Shown piece by piece: positions 27,851 through 35,854 of a DNA stretch of 64,000 nt (positions are counted from its first letter, which is position 1; every line of letters begins with the position of its first letter). The notes under the pieces are model-generated. The model saw only the letters and a list, made by a program, of their open reading frames with translations, searched no databases and was not told where the DNA came from. Source of the stretch: Gammaproteobacteria bacterium (GTDB lineage Bacteria > Pseudomonadota > Gammaproteobacteria > Steroidobacterales > Steroidobacteraceae); NCBI GenBank assembly GCA_017577615.1, contig PKRE01000004.1:248001-312000 (forward strand), read 5' to 3'. The translations under genes were made by a program, and so were the position numbers.

Positions 27851-27921
27851 GGCTCGGAATTCGTGAGTCGTGAGTCGGGGTCGGAGCGGCGCGCCGCTCC
27901 CTTACAGCCTACAGTGTAAGG
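27851..27921. repeat. Heptad-repeat element with nested palindromes between plsC-like and leucine dehydrogenase genes
   Basis: Plus strand: GTGAGTC twice (27863-27876), then a perfect 18-bp palindrome (27883-27900, GGAGCGGCG/CGCCGCTCC), then CCTTACA-GCCTACAG-TGTAAGG (27900-27921), a CCTACAG unit inside a 7-bp inverted repeat. It could act as a bidirectional terminator. Confidence 0.65.
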
Positions 27922-27930
27922 CGCTCGGCT

Positions 27931-28698
27931 TCACTCGGTGGCTGGCGCAGGGGAGGCGCACAGATCCGGCTCTTGCGCGACGGCAATGATGCGGGCTCGT
28001 GCCAGGTCGCGTGCAGCCGATACGGCTTCCGGCGTGCGCGCGTCCTCCATCGGGATCGCAGGCAGCACTTCGATCTCGATCTCGCCCGGCCGTGGAAGAA
28101 AACGCGTGCTAGGCAGGATGTAACGGGTACCCCGTATGCACACTGGCACGACGGGGAGCGCCGTGCGGGCCGCAATGGCGAATGCGCCGGTATGGAATTT
28201 GCCGACGCCGGGCTCGGCCAAGAACGTGCCCTCCGGGAAGAACACGAGAGCCTGGCCCGCATCCGCGGCTTTCAGAATTCGTCGGGCGTCCACGCCGCCG
28301 GCGTGGCGGTTGAAACGATCCACGAACTCCGAGCCGATACGCCGCAGCACCAGACCCACCAGCGGAATTCGGTTCACCTCCTTCTTGATGACGAAGCTGA
28401 ACCGTGCCGGGAGCGCCGCCTTCATGACGATCCCATCCAGGTAACTCGCGTGATTGGCCACCACGATGCATGGCCCTGCGGGAAGGTGCTCGGCGCCGAT
28501 CAGGCGCACGCGGATGCCGGCGACGATGAAGAAGAGGCGCGCGCTGGCATGAGCAATCTGTCGTCGCGCGGAGACGCCGAACGGCAGCAGCACGAGCAGG
28601 AAGGCGCACAAGCCCAGTGCGAGGAAGACGAGACCGGCATAAAGGCCGTAGATGATGTGCAGGATCTCGCGCGCGGTGCGTATCAGGACAGCGGGCAT
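27931..28698 (-). CDS. Lysophospholipid (1-acylglycerol-3-phosphate) acyltransferase, PlsC family
   Basis: 255-residue inner-membrane acyltransferase. One or two hydrophobic helices lie at the N-terminus (IIYGLYAGLVFLALGLCAFL). The catalytic NHX4D motif is NHASYLD, followed by the FPEGTF motif at residues near 150. It probably acylates lysophosphatidate in phospholipid synthesis. A specialised lysolipid acyltransferase is possible. It does not belong functionally to the amino acid genes around it. Confidence 0.88.
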   Translation of the reverse strand: MPAVLIRTAREILHIIYGLYAGLVFLALGLCAFLLVLLPFGVSARRQIAHASARLFFIVAGIRVRLIGAEHLPAGPCIVVANHASYLDGIVMKAALPARFSFVIKKEVNRIPLVGLVLRRIGSEFVDRFNRHAGGVDARRILKAADAGQALVFFPEGTFLAEPGVGKFHTGAFAIAARTALPVVPVCIRGTRYILPSTRFLPRPGEIEIEVLPAIPMEDARTPEAVSAARDLARARIIAVAQEPDLCASPAPATE

Positions 28699-28902
28699 CG
28701 CAGGCAGGAATCAGCTTGAGCGGAAATTGATTGAAATAGTGTGACCGAGACTGTTTTCTGTGAGCCAGTTCACTTTATGTAACGCGCACGGGGGTTCTGT
28801 GATAAGTGTCACGTCCCGTTGCGGGTCCCCCTCCGCATACTGCCGGCTCACCCGCGTCGGTTGGACTCGGCCCTGCCGTTCCACCGTGCATGATTGGATA
28901 CG

Positions 28903-29850
28903 ATGAGCACAGCTACGAAACCGACAGTTTACTCGAGGACGGACGATGAGACGCGGCAGTCGCCGTCGTCGGCAATCATCGATCGCTTTCTCGATGCAGT
29001 TTGGCTGGAGCGCGGTCTGTCGCCGAACACCTTGTCGGCTTATCGCGCTGACTTGACTGCGCTCGATCGTTGGCTCCAGGGTCGCGGCACCTCGATCGTC
29101 GATGCCACGCGCGCCGATCTGCTTGATTTCATCGCGTGGCGGGTCGAATCGGGTGCGCGCCCCCGCTCGACGGCGCGGCAGCTGTCGAGCTTCCGTCGCT
29201 TCTATCGCTTTCTCGTCCGCGACGGCGTGCTGAAGGAAGATCCCACGGCGCAGATTGCGATGCCAAAGATCGGACGCTCACTGCCGAAGTCCTTGACCGA
29301 GGAGGAGGTGGAGGCGCTGTTGAACGCGCCCGAGATCAGCGATCCGCTCGGCTATCGCGATCGGACGATGCTCGAGGTGCTGTATGCAACGGGATTGCGC
29401 GTTTCTGAGCTCGTCAACCTGAAGTCCAGCCAAGTCAACATGAACCAGGGCGTGCTCAGAATCGTCGGCAAGGGCGATCGGGAACGTCTGATTCCGCTCG
29501 GCGAAGAAGCGGTGGAATGGCTGCAGAAGTTCATGAGCGGACCTCGCCTCGAAATTCTGCTTGAGCGCCAGACGGATTATCTGTTTCCGACGCGTCGCGG
29601 CGACCGCATGACGCGGCAGGCGTTCTGGCACATCATCAAGCGCTATGCGCAAAAGGCCGGCGTGAAGAAGGATCTATCGCCGCATACGCTGCGACACGCG
29701 TTCGCAACGCATCTGCTCAATCATGGCGCGGATTTGCGCGTAGTGCAGATGTTGCTTGGGCACAGCGACTTGTCGACGACGCAGATCTACACGCACGTGG
29801 CGCGCGAACGGATGAAAGAGCTGCACGCGCGCCATCACCCGAGGGGATAG
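28903..29850 (+). CDS. xerD: Site-specific tyrosine recombinase XerD
   Basis: 315-residue recombinase that resolves chromosome dimers at dif with XerC. The N-terminal SAM-like domain contains LERGLSPNTLSAYRADL. Catalytic residues are all present: Arg in ATGLRVSEL, Lys in VGKGDRERLIP, HTLRH, the second His in LGHSDLSTTQIYTHV and the nucleophile Tyr in the same motif. ATG 28903 gives MSTATK; an upstream TTG is in frame. The 204-bp gap before it has an AT-rich stretch (about 28709-28780), but I see no clear operator there. Confidence 0.95.
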   Translation: MSTATKPTVYSRTDDETRQSPSSAIIDRFLDAVWLERGLSPNTLSAYRADLTALDRWLQGRGTSIVDATRADLLDFIAWRVESGARPRSTARQLSSFRRFYRFLVRDGVLKEDPTAQIAMPKIGRSLPKSLTEEEVEALLNAPEISDPLGYRDRTMLEVLYATGLRVSELVNLKSSQVNMNQGVLRIVGKGDRERLIPLGEEAVEWLQKFMSGPRLEILLERQTDYLFPTRRGDRMTRQAFWHIIKRYAQKAGVKKDLSPHTLRHAFATHLLNHGADLRVVQMLLGHSDLSTTQIYTHVARERMKELHARHHPRG

Positions 29851-29854
29851 TCAA

Positions 29855-29880
29855 GCTGGGGCCGGCCCCAGCCCACACCC
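29855..29880. repeat. Heptad-element remnant/palindromic hairpin between convergent xerD and acyl-CoA dehydrogenase genes
   Basis: A perfect 18-bp palindrome (29855-29872, GCTGGGGCC/GGCCCCAGC) followed by CCACACCC. It is a minimal G-then-C copy of the element and a likely bidirectional terminator, although it has no T-run. Confidence 0.6.
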
Positions 29881-29895
29881 TGTAGCCTTGAGCGC

Positions 29896-31059
29896 CTACC
29901 GCAGGCCAGTCTCCTGTCGCGCAATCACGAGCCGTTGGATTTCGCTGGTGCCTTCGTAGATCTCAGTGATCTTGGCGTCGCGGAAATACCGCTCCACCGG
30001 CAGCTCTTTCGAATAACCCATGCCTGCGTGGATCTGCACTGCCGCGTGCGCGCAGAACATCGCGGTCTCCGAGGCAGTGAGCTTTGCGATCGAGCCTTCG
30101 AGGGTATAGCGACGCCCGTCGCGCTTGGCCTGCTCGCGTAGCCATGCCGCGCGCCACGTGAGCAGGCGGGCGGCGTCGAGCCGACACTTCATGTCGGCGA
30201 GCTTCTGCTGGATCATCTGAAAGCTGCCGATTGGCGCACCGAAGGCCTTGCGCTCCTTCGCGTAAGCGAGCGATGCCTCGTAGGCGGCGCGGGCGATCCC
30301 GACCGCTTGAGCGGCGATGCCGATGCGCCCGGCATCGAGCACCTGCATGGCGATGGCGAATCCTTCGCCCTCGCGCCCCAAGCGATGCTCGACCGGGCAA
30401 CGATAGTCGACGAGCTCGATCTCACAGGTCGCCGAGGCGCGAATCCCGAGCTTCGGCTCGGTCTTGCCGCGTACCAGCCCTGGTTCGCGGCAGTCGATGA
30501 TGAATGCGCTGATGCCGCGCGATCTCTTCTCCGGATCAGTGACGGCGAAGAGCAGCATGTAATCGGCGACCGGCCCGGAAGTGATCCACGACTTCTTGCC
30601 GTTGATCACGTAGTGTGTGCCGTCCGCCGCGAGCGCTGCGCGGGTGCGCATGCTCGCCGCGTCGGAGCCGGACTGCGGCTCGGTGAGCGCGTACGCACCG
30701 ATGGCCTGTCCCGATGCGACAGGGCGCACGAACTTCTGTTTCTGCTCTTCGGTGCCGAACTGCAGAATGCCGCCGCAATACAGCGAGTTGTTCACCGACA
30801 TGATGGTCGCATGCGCGGCATCCGCCGCCGCGATCTCTTCCAGCATCAGCACGTAGCTGATCGCATCGAGCCCGGCGCCGCCATACTCGGGTGGGACCTC
30901 GACCCCCATGAAACCTAGCTCGCCCGCCTTACGGATCGTCTCGAACGGGAACTCCCCCGAAGCATCGAACTCGGCGGCGATCGGCGCCACTTCGCGTTGA
31001 GCGAACTCGCGCGCCACGGTTTGCATCATCTGCTGCTCGTCGCTCAGCTGGAAATCCAT
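29896..31059 (-). CDS. Acyl-CoA dehydrogenase, short/branched-chain type
   Basis: 387-residue FAD dehydrogenase. MDFQLSDEQQMMQ opens the family fold. YALTEPQSGSDAASMRT binds flavin. The catalytic Glu is in the C-terminal YEGTSEIQRLVIAR, as in short-chain and 2-methyl-branched-chain enzymes and unlike liuA. With HSD10-like and thiolase genes nearby, 2-methylbutyryl-CoA or isobutyryl-CoA is a plausible substrate; butyryl-CoA is the alternative. ATG 31059 has GGGGGAG upstream, and a longer in-frame start adds residues unlike the family. Confidence 0.92.
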   Translation of the reverse strand: MDFQLSDEQQMMQTVAREFAQREVAPIAAEFDASGEFPFETIRKAGELGFMGVEVPPEYGGAGLDAISYVLMLEEIAAADAAHATIMSVNNSLYCGGILQFGTEEQKQKFVRPVASGQAIGAYALTEPQSGSDAASMRTRAALAADGTHYVINGKKSWITSGPVADYMLLFAVTDPEKRSRGISAFIIDCREPGLVRGKTEPKLGIRASATCEIELVDYRCPVEHRLGREGEGFAIAMQVLDAGRIGIAAQAVGIARAAYEASLAYAKERKAFGAPIGSFQMIQQKLADMKCRLDAARLLTWRAAWLREQAKRDGRRYTLEGSIAKLTASETAMFCAHAAVQIHAGMGYSKELPVERYFRDAKITEIYEGTSEIQRLVIARQETGLR

Positions 31060-31117
31060 GCTGCTCCCCCTGTGGATCGAAGGAACGACGATACTGCGCG
31101 CACGCGGCATACGGAAT

Positions 31118-31160
31118 GAGGGCAGGGCGTGGGTCCCGAGCCCTTTCTCGCACCCCACCT
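31118..31160. repeat. Heptad-element remnant between acyl-CoA dehydrogenase and tRNA-Leu
   Basis: G-rich then C-rich sequence with the core GCGTGGGTCCCGAGCC at 31127-31142. It matches the queA copy core (GCGTGGGTCTCCAGCC) at 14 of 16 positions. This is one of the few copies in a divergent gap. Confidence 0.55.
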
Positions 31161-31185
31161 AGTACCGAGCGGCGACAACACCGTC

Positions 31186-31191
31186 TATACT
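31186..31191 (+). promoter_or_regulatory. -10 box TATACT of the tRNA-Leu gene
   Basis: TATACT lies 11 bases before the mature tRNA 5' end, correct for a start just ahead of the tRNA. The -35 region is weak (TACCGA at a 17-base spacing). Confidence 0.5.
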
Positions 31192-31202
31192 TGCGCCCCC
31201 TC

Positions 31203-31289
31203 GCCGGTGTGGCGGAACTGGTAGACGCGCCGGACTCAAAATCCGGTTCTGGCAACAGAGTGTGGGTTCGATTCCCTCCACCGGCACCA
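31203..31289 (+). tRNA. tRNA-Leu (anticodon CAA)
   Basis: Class II tRNA of 87 nt with encoded CCA. The acceptor arms GCCGGTG and CACCGGC pair perfectly. The anticodon stem is CCGGA/TCCGG around the loop CTCAAAA, giving anticodon CAA (reads UUG). A long variable arm (TTCTGGCAACAGAGT region) and the GGTTCGATTCC T-arm are present, as expected for leucine tRNA. No terminator-like T-run follows. Confidence 0.97.
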
Positions 31290-31380
31290 CTTTCCCAGGG
31301 ACGGCGGGGACCGCTGGGCGGTGAGACGTTCATCATCGCTCCAGACGGATTCACCGCTTGTCGCCAACCGCGTCCTCCTC

Positions 31381-31929
31381 ATGAAGTTCTGCTCCGCCTG
31401 CGGTCAGCCCGTCACAGTCAAGATCCCGGAAGGCGATCACTTGCCGCGGTTCGTGTGCACTGCCTGCGACACGATCCACTATCAGAATCCACGCATCATC
31501 GCGGGCTGTGTCATCGACGTCGATGGCAAGCTCCTCTTGTGTAAGCGCGCGATCGAGCCGCGACTCGGCTACTGGACGATTCCCGCCGGGTTCATGGAGA
31601 ACGGCGAGTCGGTCCAGGCAGCGGCGGCTCGCGAGGCGATCGAGGAGGCATTGGCGCAGGTGGAAATCGGCTCTTTGCTGGCCGTCGTGAGCGTGGTGCA
31701 CGCGAACCAAGTCCACATCATGTTTCGTGCACGCTTGGTCAATCCCACGTTCGGCGTCGGCCCCGAGAGCCTCGAGACCGCGCTCTACGAGGAGCACGAG
31801 ATTCCATGGTCCGAAATCGCTTTCCTGAGCGTCGAGTTTGCCCTGCGTCGCTATCTCGAGGATCGACGCGAGGGCCGCGAGCGCGTGCACATCACGGACA
31901 TCGACTTGCGAAGCAAGAATTCACCGTAA
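31381..31929 (+). CDS. Nudix hydrolase with N-terminal zinc ribbon
   Basis: 182 residues. Cysteines 4, 7, 26 and 29 (CSACG and CTACD) form a zinc ribbon like that of NudC-type proteins. The Nudix box spans residues about 70-92 (GFMENGESVQAAAAREAIEEA). It keeps the REX2EE catalytic glutamates but has Leu where the motif usually has Gly after EEX. Substrate unknown; ADP-ribose or NADH-type nucleotides are candidates. ATG 31381 is chosen because it begins the zinc ribbon; upstream in-frame sequence is not family-like. Confidence 0.85.
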   Translation: MKFCSACGQPVTVKIPEGDHLPRFVCTACDTIHYQNPRIIAGCVIDVDGKLLLCKRAIEPRLGYWTIPAGFMENGESVQAAAAREAIEEALAQVEIGSLLAVVSVVHANQVHIMFRARLVNPTFGVGPESLETALYEEHEIPWSEIAFLSVEFALRRYLEDRREGRERVHITDIDLRSKNSP

Positions 31930-32020
31930 GCATCGTACGCGAGCGCGTCAGCATATCCCCATAACGCATCTGCCTCGCATCTGCACCCGCGCTTTGGCAC
32001 AATTCATGTCAGTACGTCGC

Positions 32021-32037
32021 CGAGCGCTCAGCGCTCG
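32021..32037. promoter_or_regulatory. Near-perfect palindrome CGAGCGCT-C-AGCGCTCG upstream of fdxA
   Basis: Two 8-bp arms around one base, 34 bases before the fdxA ATG. It could be a protein-binding site or an mRNA hairpin. No T-run follows, so it is not a typical intrinsic terminator. Confidence 0.4.
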
Positions 32038-32070
32038 CTGACCCTAGAGAAAGATCATCCGGAGCGTACG

Positions 32071-32394
32071 ATGGCCTTCGTCGTCACCGAGAATTGCATC
32101 AAGTGCAAGTACACCGACTGCGTTGAAGTTTGCCCCGTCGATTGCTTTCACGAAGGTCCGAATTTCCTTGTGATCGATCCCGACGAGTGCATCGACTGCA
32201 CGCTGTGCGAGCCCGAATGTCCGGTCGAAGCGATCTTTTCTGAGGAGGAGCTGCCGCCGGGCCAGGAGCACTTCAAGCAGCTCAATGCGGAGCTGGCGAA
32301 AGTGTGGCCGGTGATCACCGAGAAAAAGCCTGCGCCCCCCGATGCGAAGGAATGGGAGGGCAAGCCGGATAAGTTGAAGCTGCTCGAGAGATAG
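32071..32394 (+). CDS. fdxA: 7Fe-8S ferredoxin FdxA
   Basis: 107-residue ferredoxin with the seven-iron pattern. Early cysteines CIKCKYTDCVEVCPVDCF supply the [3Fe-4S] and one [4Fe-4S] ligand, and CIDCTLCEPECPVEAI supplies the second cluster. The long C-terminal tail ending DKLKLLER is normal for the family. GGAG upstream supports ATG 32071. It is a soluble electron carrier; its partners are not indicated by context. Confidence 0.95.
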   Translation: MAFVVTENCIKCKYTDCVEVCPVDCFHEGPNFLVIDPDECIDCTLCEPECPVEAIFSEEELPPGQEHFKQLNAELAKVWPVITEKKPAPPDAKEWEGKPDKLKLLER

Positions 32395-32416
32395 GCGCCC
32401 TCTGAGCCCCACAACC

Positions 32417-33148
32417 TCACTTCAGCTCGTCGAGCTTCCGTTTCAGCTCCACCGGCGGTAGATAGCCGCCAATGTAGTCGCCCTCGACGGTGAAGATGGC
32501 CGGCGTGCCGCGCACGCCGAGTCGCTCGCCGAGCGCGAACTGCTTGGCCACCGCAGCGGTGCCGCATGGCGGTGCGCTCACTTGCTCGCCGCGTTTCGCC
32601 TTCGTGATCGCAGCTTGACGATCCTTCGAGCACCAAACCGCCTCCATTTTGCGCCAGTCCGGCGAACCGGGTTTGCCGGAGCGAGGAAAGGCCAGGTAAC
32701 GCACACGAATGCCAAGCTGCATCAGCTCGTCGATCTGGCTGTGCAGCCGCCTGCAATATCCGCAGTCGACATCGGTGAAAACGGTGATCGTGTGCTCCAC
32801 TTTTGTCGACGGCGCGAAGATGATCGCATCCCGCTCATCGAGCTTCGCGAGCGCCTCTCGTCGCTCTGTCATGCGTGCGCGCTCGCTGATGTTCTCGCGC
32901 GATTCCACGTCGTACATGTCGCCGGCGATCAGATAGCGCCCGTCTGCGCTCACATAGGCGGTATCCGGTCCGATTCGGATCTCGTATAGCCCCTTGATCT
33001 TCGATGGACGCACGTCCTCGACCGTGAGCTCGAGCTCTCGGAGCTTGGCCGCAATGACGGCGCGAGGATCGGATTGAGTGGCGGGTTCGGCGGCGTTGAC
33101 GACCGCGGTCGTCAACGCGAATAGCAGGGGCAGGAGGACGCGGCTCAT
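32417..33148 (-). CDS. dsbC: Periplasmic disulfide isomerase DsbC
   Basis: 243 residues with a signal peptide (MSRVLLPLLFALTTAVVNAA, cleavage near 20). The N-terminal dimerisation domain precedes a thioredoxin fold with active site CGYC at 129-132 (TDVDCGYCRRLH). A second, structural cysteine pair is in WCSKD and APPC. GTPAIF carries the cis-proline. GGAG lies before ATG 33148. It is convergent with fdxA. Shuffles wrong disulfides in secreted proteins, normally kept reduced by DsbD, which is not in the window. Confidence 0.94.
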   Translation of the reverse strand: MSRVLLPLLFALTTAVVNAAEPATQSDPRAVIAAKLRELELTVEDVRPSKIKGLYEIRIGPDTAYVSADGRYLIAGDMYDVESRENISERARMTERREALAKLDERDAIIFAPSTKVEHTITVFTDVDCGYCRRLHSQIDELMQLGIRVRYLAFPRSGKPGSPDWRKMEAVWCSKDRQAAITKAKRGEQVSAPPCGTAAVAKQFALGERLGVRGTPAIFTVEGDYIGGYLPPVELKRKLDELK

Positions 33149-33422
33149 CGAGACTCCAGGATACGGCGTTCGCGGACCCAAACCGCTTGACGAGCGGTGC
33201 AGCGGTTGGCTCAGGAAAGCAAGTGTAGCGCAATTGGGAGGCGCGACGCCCTGCAGGGCTGGGTCCAAGCGAACTTTCGCGACCGTCCCAGCGTGCTCGA
33301 GCCGCTCGAGAGGGGAGCGGCGCAGCGCGTCGCCAGGCAATCCCGTGCCCAGCGACTTAGCCATCACTGTCCGGTGCTCCACGCTGCGACCTTTCGGCGA
33401 CATCGTGCATCTAAGAAGCAGG

Positions 33423-34067
33423 ATGTCGCACTTCCACGGTCACAACATTCCTGAAGATGTCATCCGTGCCGCCGCCGCTGGGGATCCGCAGGCGCACGAG
33501 GCGATATTCAAAGTGTATCGACAACCAGTTTATACGCTGATCCGTCGGCTGATTCCTTGCGCGGCCGCGGCGGACGACCTCTTCCAGGACACGTTCGTCG
33601 AGATATTGCGCAGCATTCGCAGCTACTCGAGCGAAGGCTCGTTCGCGGGATGGGTGCGCAGCATCGCAGTGAGCAAGTGTCTGATGTACTTGCGTTCGCC
33701 CTGGCACCGCAGCCTGCTGTGGCTCGACGACCAAGCCAACGATCTGCAGGCGCTCGTTGAGCGCGACGGCGCCAGCGAGGAAAGCGGCGTTCAGGGCGAG
33801 TTGGCCCAAGCGCTCGCGCAGTTGCCGGCGCTCACACGAGCGGTCGTGTGGCTCTACGACGTCGAAGGCTATACGCACGCAGAGATCGCCCGCCTCATGG
33901 GACGGTCCATCAGTTTCTCGAAATCACAACTGGCGCGCGCCCATGCGCGACTGCGCGCCGCGTTGCAAGGGGACGAGGTGCCCACGGGCGGCTCGTCCGC
34001 CCCGCGTGCAACCGACGCGACGGATGAGTCAGCACCCATGGTTCGGTTGGCTGCACTGAGAGATTGA
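33423..34067 (+). CDS. ECF-type RNA polymerase sigma factor
   Basis: 214 residues. Region 2 includes DDLFQDTFVEILRSIRSYSSEGSFAGWVRSIA (core and -10 binding). Region 4 includes LPALTRAVVWLYDVEGYTHAEIARLMG with a helix-turn-helix. ATG 33423 is preceded by AAGAAG. The following zinc-finger membrane protein is the expected anti-sigma factor, giving an extracytoplasmic stress module. The 274-bp gap to dsbC holds a GAACTT at 33271, but no convincing downstream element. Confidence 0.92.
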   Translation: MSHFHGHNIPEDVIRAAAAGDPQAHEAIFKVYRQPVYTLIRRLIPCAAAADDLFQDTFVEILRSIRSYSSEGSFAGWVRSIAVSKCLMYLRSPWHRSLLWLDDQANDLQALVERDGASEESGVQGELAQALAQLPALTRAVVWLYDVEGYTHAEIARLMGRSISFSKSQLARAHARLRAALQGDEVPTGGSSAPRATDATDESAPMVRLAALRD

Positions 34068-34080
34068 ATCGGTAGCTCGT

Positions 34081-34719
34081 ATGCATCCAGTCAACGAAGA
34101 GGTGTTTTCCCCAAGCGACGGCGCGCTCGACGCCAAGTGGCGCGAGCACGTCGAGCAATGTCCCGAGTGCGCGGCGCGGCGTGCAGCAATCGAGCGCACT
34201 CGCGCGGCTCTCCGTGCGTTGCCGCCGCTCGAGCCCGTCGTCGAGTGGTCCGATATTCGTGCGCGTTTCGTGGCGGTCGAGAAAAAGGCACGAGTGCAAC
34301 GCCGTCGCAGGCGCGCGCTCAGTAGCTTGGCGCTCGCGGCCAGTATTGCGCTCGTCGCGGTGCTCGTCCGCCTTGCGCATCTGGATGATAACAACGTGGT
34401 TGACTCGTCTACAGAAAAGGTTGCGAGCACCGAGACGACCGGTGCAGCGACGATCGAGCTGGCGCGCCTCATCGAACGGTCCCGCGAGCTCGATGAGCTC
34501 TTGCAAACGATGCCGCAACGACCGAGCGTCGAGCGGGTGGGCATGGCGGCAACGCTCGATTCGATGGAGGAGCGCATTCAATGGCTCGATCATCAGTTGT
34601 CGTACGCGCAGGCAGGTCTCGATGCGGAGCAAGCGCAGCGGCTGTGGCAAGAGCGCGTCGAGCTCATGGATTCACTGGTGAAGGTGCGCTATGCGCAAGC
34701 ACAGACTGCCTCGTTCTAG
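34081..34719 (+). CDS. Membrane-anchored zinc-finger anti-sigma factor
   Basis: 212 residues starting 13 bases after the sigma gene. His23-Cys27-Cys30 (HVEQCPEC) is the ZAS-type zinc motif. A basic stretch (RVQRRRRR) precedes one transmembrane helix at about 79-98. The rest, probably periplasmic, is helical and includes ERIQWLDHQLSYAQAGLD. It likely holds the sigma factor at the membrane until a periplasmic signal arrives. Assignment rests on the motif and the operon, not on a recognised named family. Confidence 0.8.
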   Translation: MHPVNEEVFSPSDGALDAKWREHVEQCPECAARRAAIERTRAALRALPPLEPVVEWSDIRARFVAVEKKARVQRRRRRALSSLALAASIALVAVLVRLAHLDDNNVVDSSTEKVASTETTGAATIELARLIERSRELDELLQTMPQRPSVERVGMAATLDSMEERIQWLDHQLSYAQAGLDAEQAQRLWQERVELMDSLVKVRYAQAQTASF

Positions 34720-34762
34720 TGTGAGTGCGCGCCGAATGCTTGTTCTTGACGGAGCTAGGCGG

Positions 34763-35758
34763 ATGACGAAGCTGACCAAGGTGCTGTGCACGTCAATGTG
34801 TGTGGGTCTTGCGCTCTGCGGCGCCGAGCTTTCAGCGGCCAACAAAGCCGACGACGAAGGGTCGCGCAGGGTGCTGCAGCAACGACTGGACGAGGCACGC
34901 AAGCGACTCGAGGCAGCCGCACGCGAGGTGGCGGAGCTGAGCGTGGCCTTGTCCGACACCATGGTTCGCTTGCCGCCGCTCTCGTCGCTGGCGTACACGC
35001 CACGCGCGGCACTAGGCATTCTGCTCGGCACCGATCGGGACAAGCACGACGACGGCGTGGAGATCATGAGCGTGAGCCCCGGCGGTGCGGCTGCTGAAGC
35101 GGGTCTGCGGGCCGGCGACGTGCTCATCGAGATCGACGGCAAGTCGCTCGCGCGCGAAGGCATGCAGGATCCGCACGACAAGCTGCTGAGCTACATGCGC
35201 ACCGTGGAGCCCGATCAGAAAGTGCGGCTACGCTATCGGCGCGACGGCAGGACGCACGAAGTGGAGCTGGTGGCGCGCCCGATGCGCAATCGGTTCGTTA
35301 TTCCACCGCAGCTCGAGCACAACGCGTCGACGCTGCTCGGTTGGCTGCAGGATGGCGTGTTTTATCGGGCTGAAGGCGTCTTCGGCAGCGCCGAGCTTGT
35401 GGCCATGACACCGAAGCTCGGGCAGTACTTCGGCACGGACAAAGGCTTGCTCGTCGTGCGCGCACCTGCCGACAGCCGGCTCAAGCTCGAAGAGGGCGAT
35501 GTCATCCTCGACATCGACGGACGCGTGCCTACGAGCCCTTCGCACGCCTTTCGTATCCTGAGCTCCTACCAGCCGGGCGAAAAGCTCAAGCTCAATGTCA
35601 TGCGGCAGAAGAAGCGGCTTACCTTCGACGTCGTGATTCCCGACGAGCCTGTCAAGCGCAGCCGCTTCGAGCTGCGGCACCACCGTCCCGTCGAGCCGCA
35701 CGCGCCAATGCGTACGCCCACGCCTGCGCGCGCGATCGTCAGCGTGAATACGGTCTAG
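34763..35758 (+). CDS. Secreted double-PDZ protein of the sigma/anti-sigma operon
   Basis: 331 residues with a signal peptide (MTKLTKVLCTSMCVGLALCG). A coiled-coil segment (LQQRLDEARKRLEAAAREVAEL) and two PDZ domains (about 80-170, GILLGTD...IEIDGKSL; about 225-300, GTDKGLLVV...ILDIDGRVP) follow. No protease domain is present. PDZ proteins in sigma-E-like systems sense outer-membrane or unfolded proteins, so a sensor or adaptor for the anti-sigma factor is a reasonable inference. ATG 34763 with GGAG at 34751 is chosen; earlier in-frame ATGs exist. Confidence 0.78.
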   Translation: MTKLTKVLCTSMCVGLALCGAELSAANKADDEGSRRVLQQRLDEARKRLEAAAREVAELSVALSDTMVRLPPLSSLAYTPRAALGILLGTDRDKHDDGVEIMSVSPGGAAAEAGLRAGDVLIEIDGKSLAREGMQDPHDKLLSYMRTVEPDQKVRLRYRRDGRTHEVELVARPMRNRFVIPPQLEHNASTLLGWLQDGVFYRAEGVFGSAELVAMTPKLGQYFGTDKGLLVVRAPADSRLKLEEGDVILDIDGRVPTSPSHAFRILSSYQPGEKLKLNVMRQKKRLTFDVVIPDEPVKRSRFELRHHRPVEPHAPMRTPTPARAIVSVNTV

Positions 35759-35788
35759 GGTAGGGCGGCAGGCTACGGGCCACGGACG

Positions 35789-35820
35789 GCTACGGCGTGA
35801 GGTGCGCGAAGCGCCGTAGC
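35789..35820. terminator. 9-bp stem hairpin between the PDZ gene and queA
   Basis: GCTACGGCG (35789-35797) pairs with CGCCGTAGC (35812-35820) around a 14-base loop. No T-run follows, so an intrinsic terminator is only possible. The loop/right arm GCGCGAAGCGC resembles motifs near 61126 and 61178. Confidence 0.35.
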
Positions 35821-35854
35821 GGTCGCCGCTCACACCTGCTACCGTGCGCGCCCC

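Noticed and set aside
33271..33300. GAACTT at 33271 as a sigma-E-type autoregulated promoter of the ECF operon
   Set aside because: No matching -10 (TCTGA/TCTAA type) lies at the required 16-17 base spacing; the nearest TCGA is too far.
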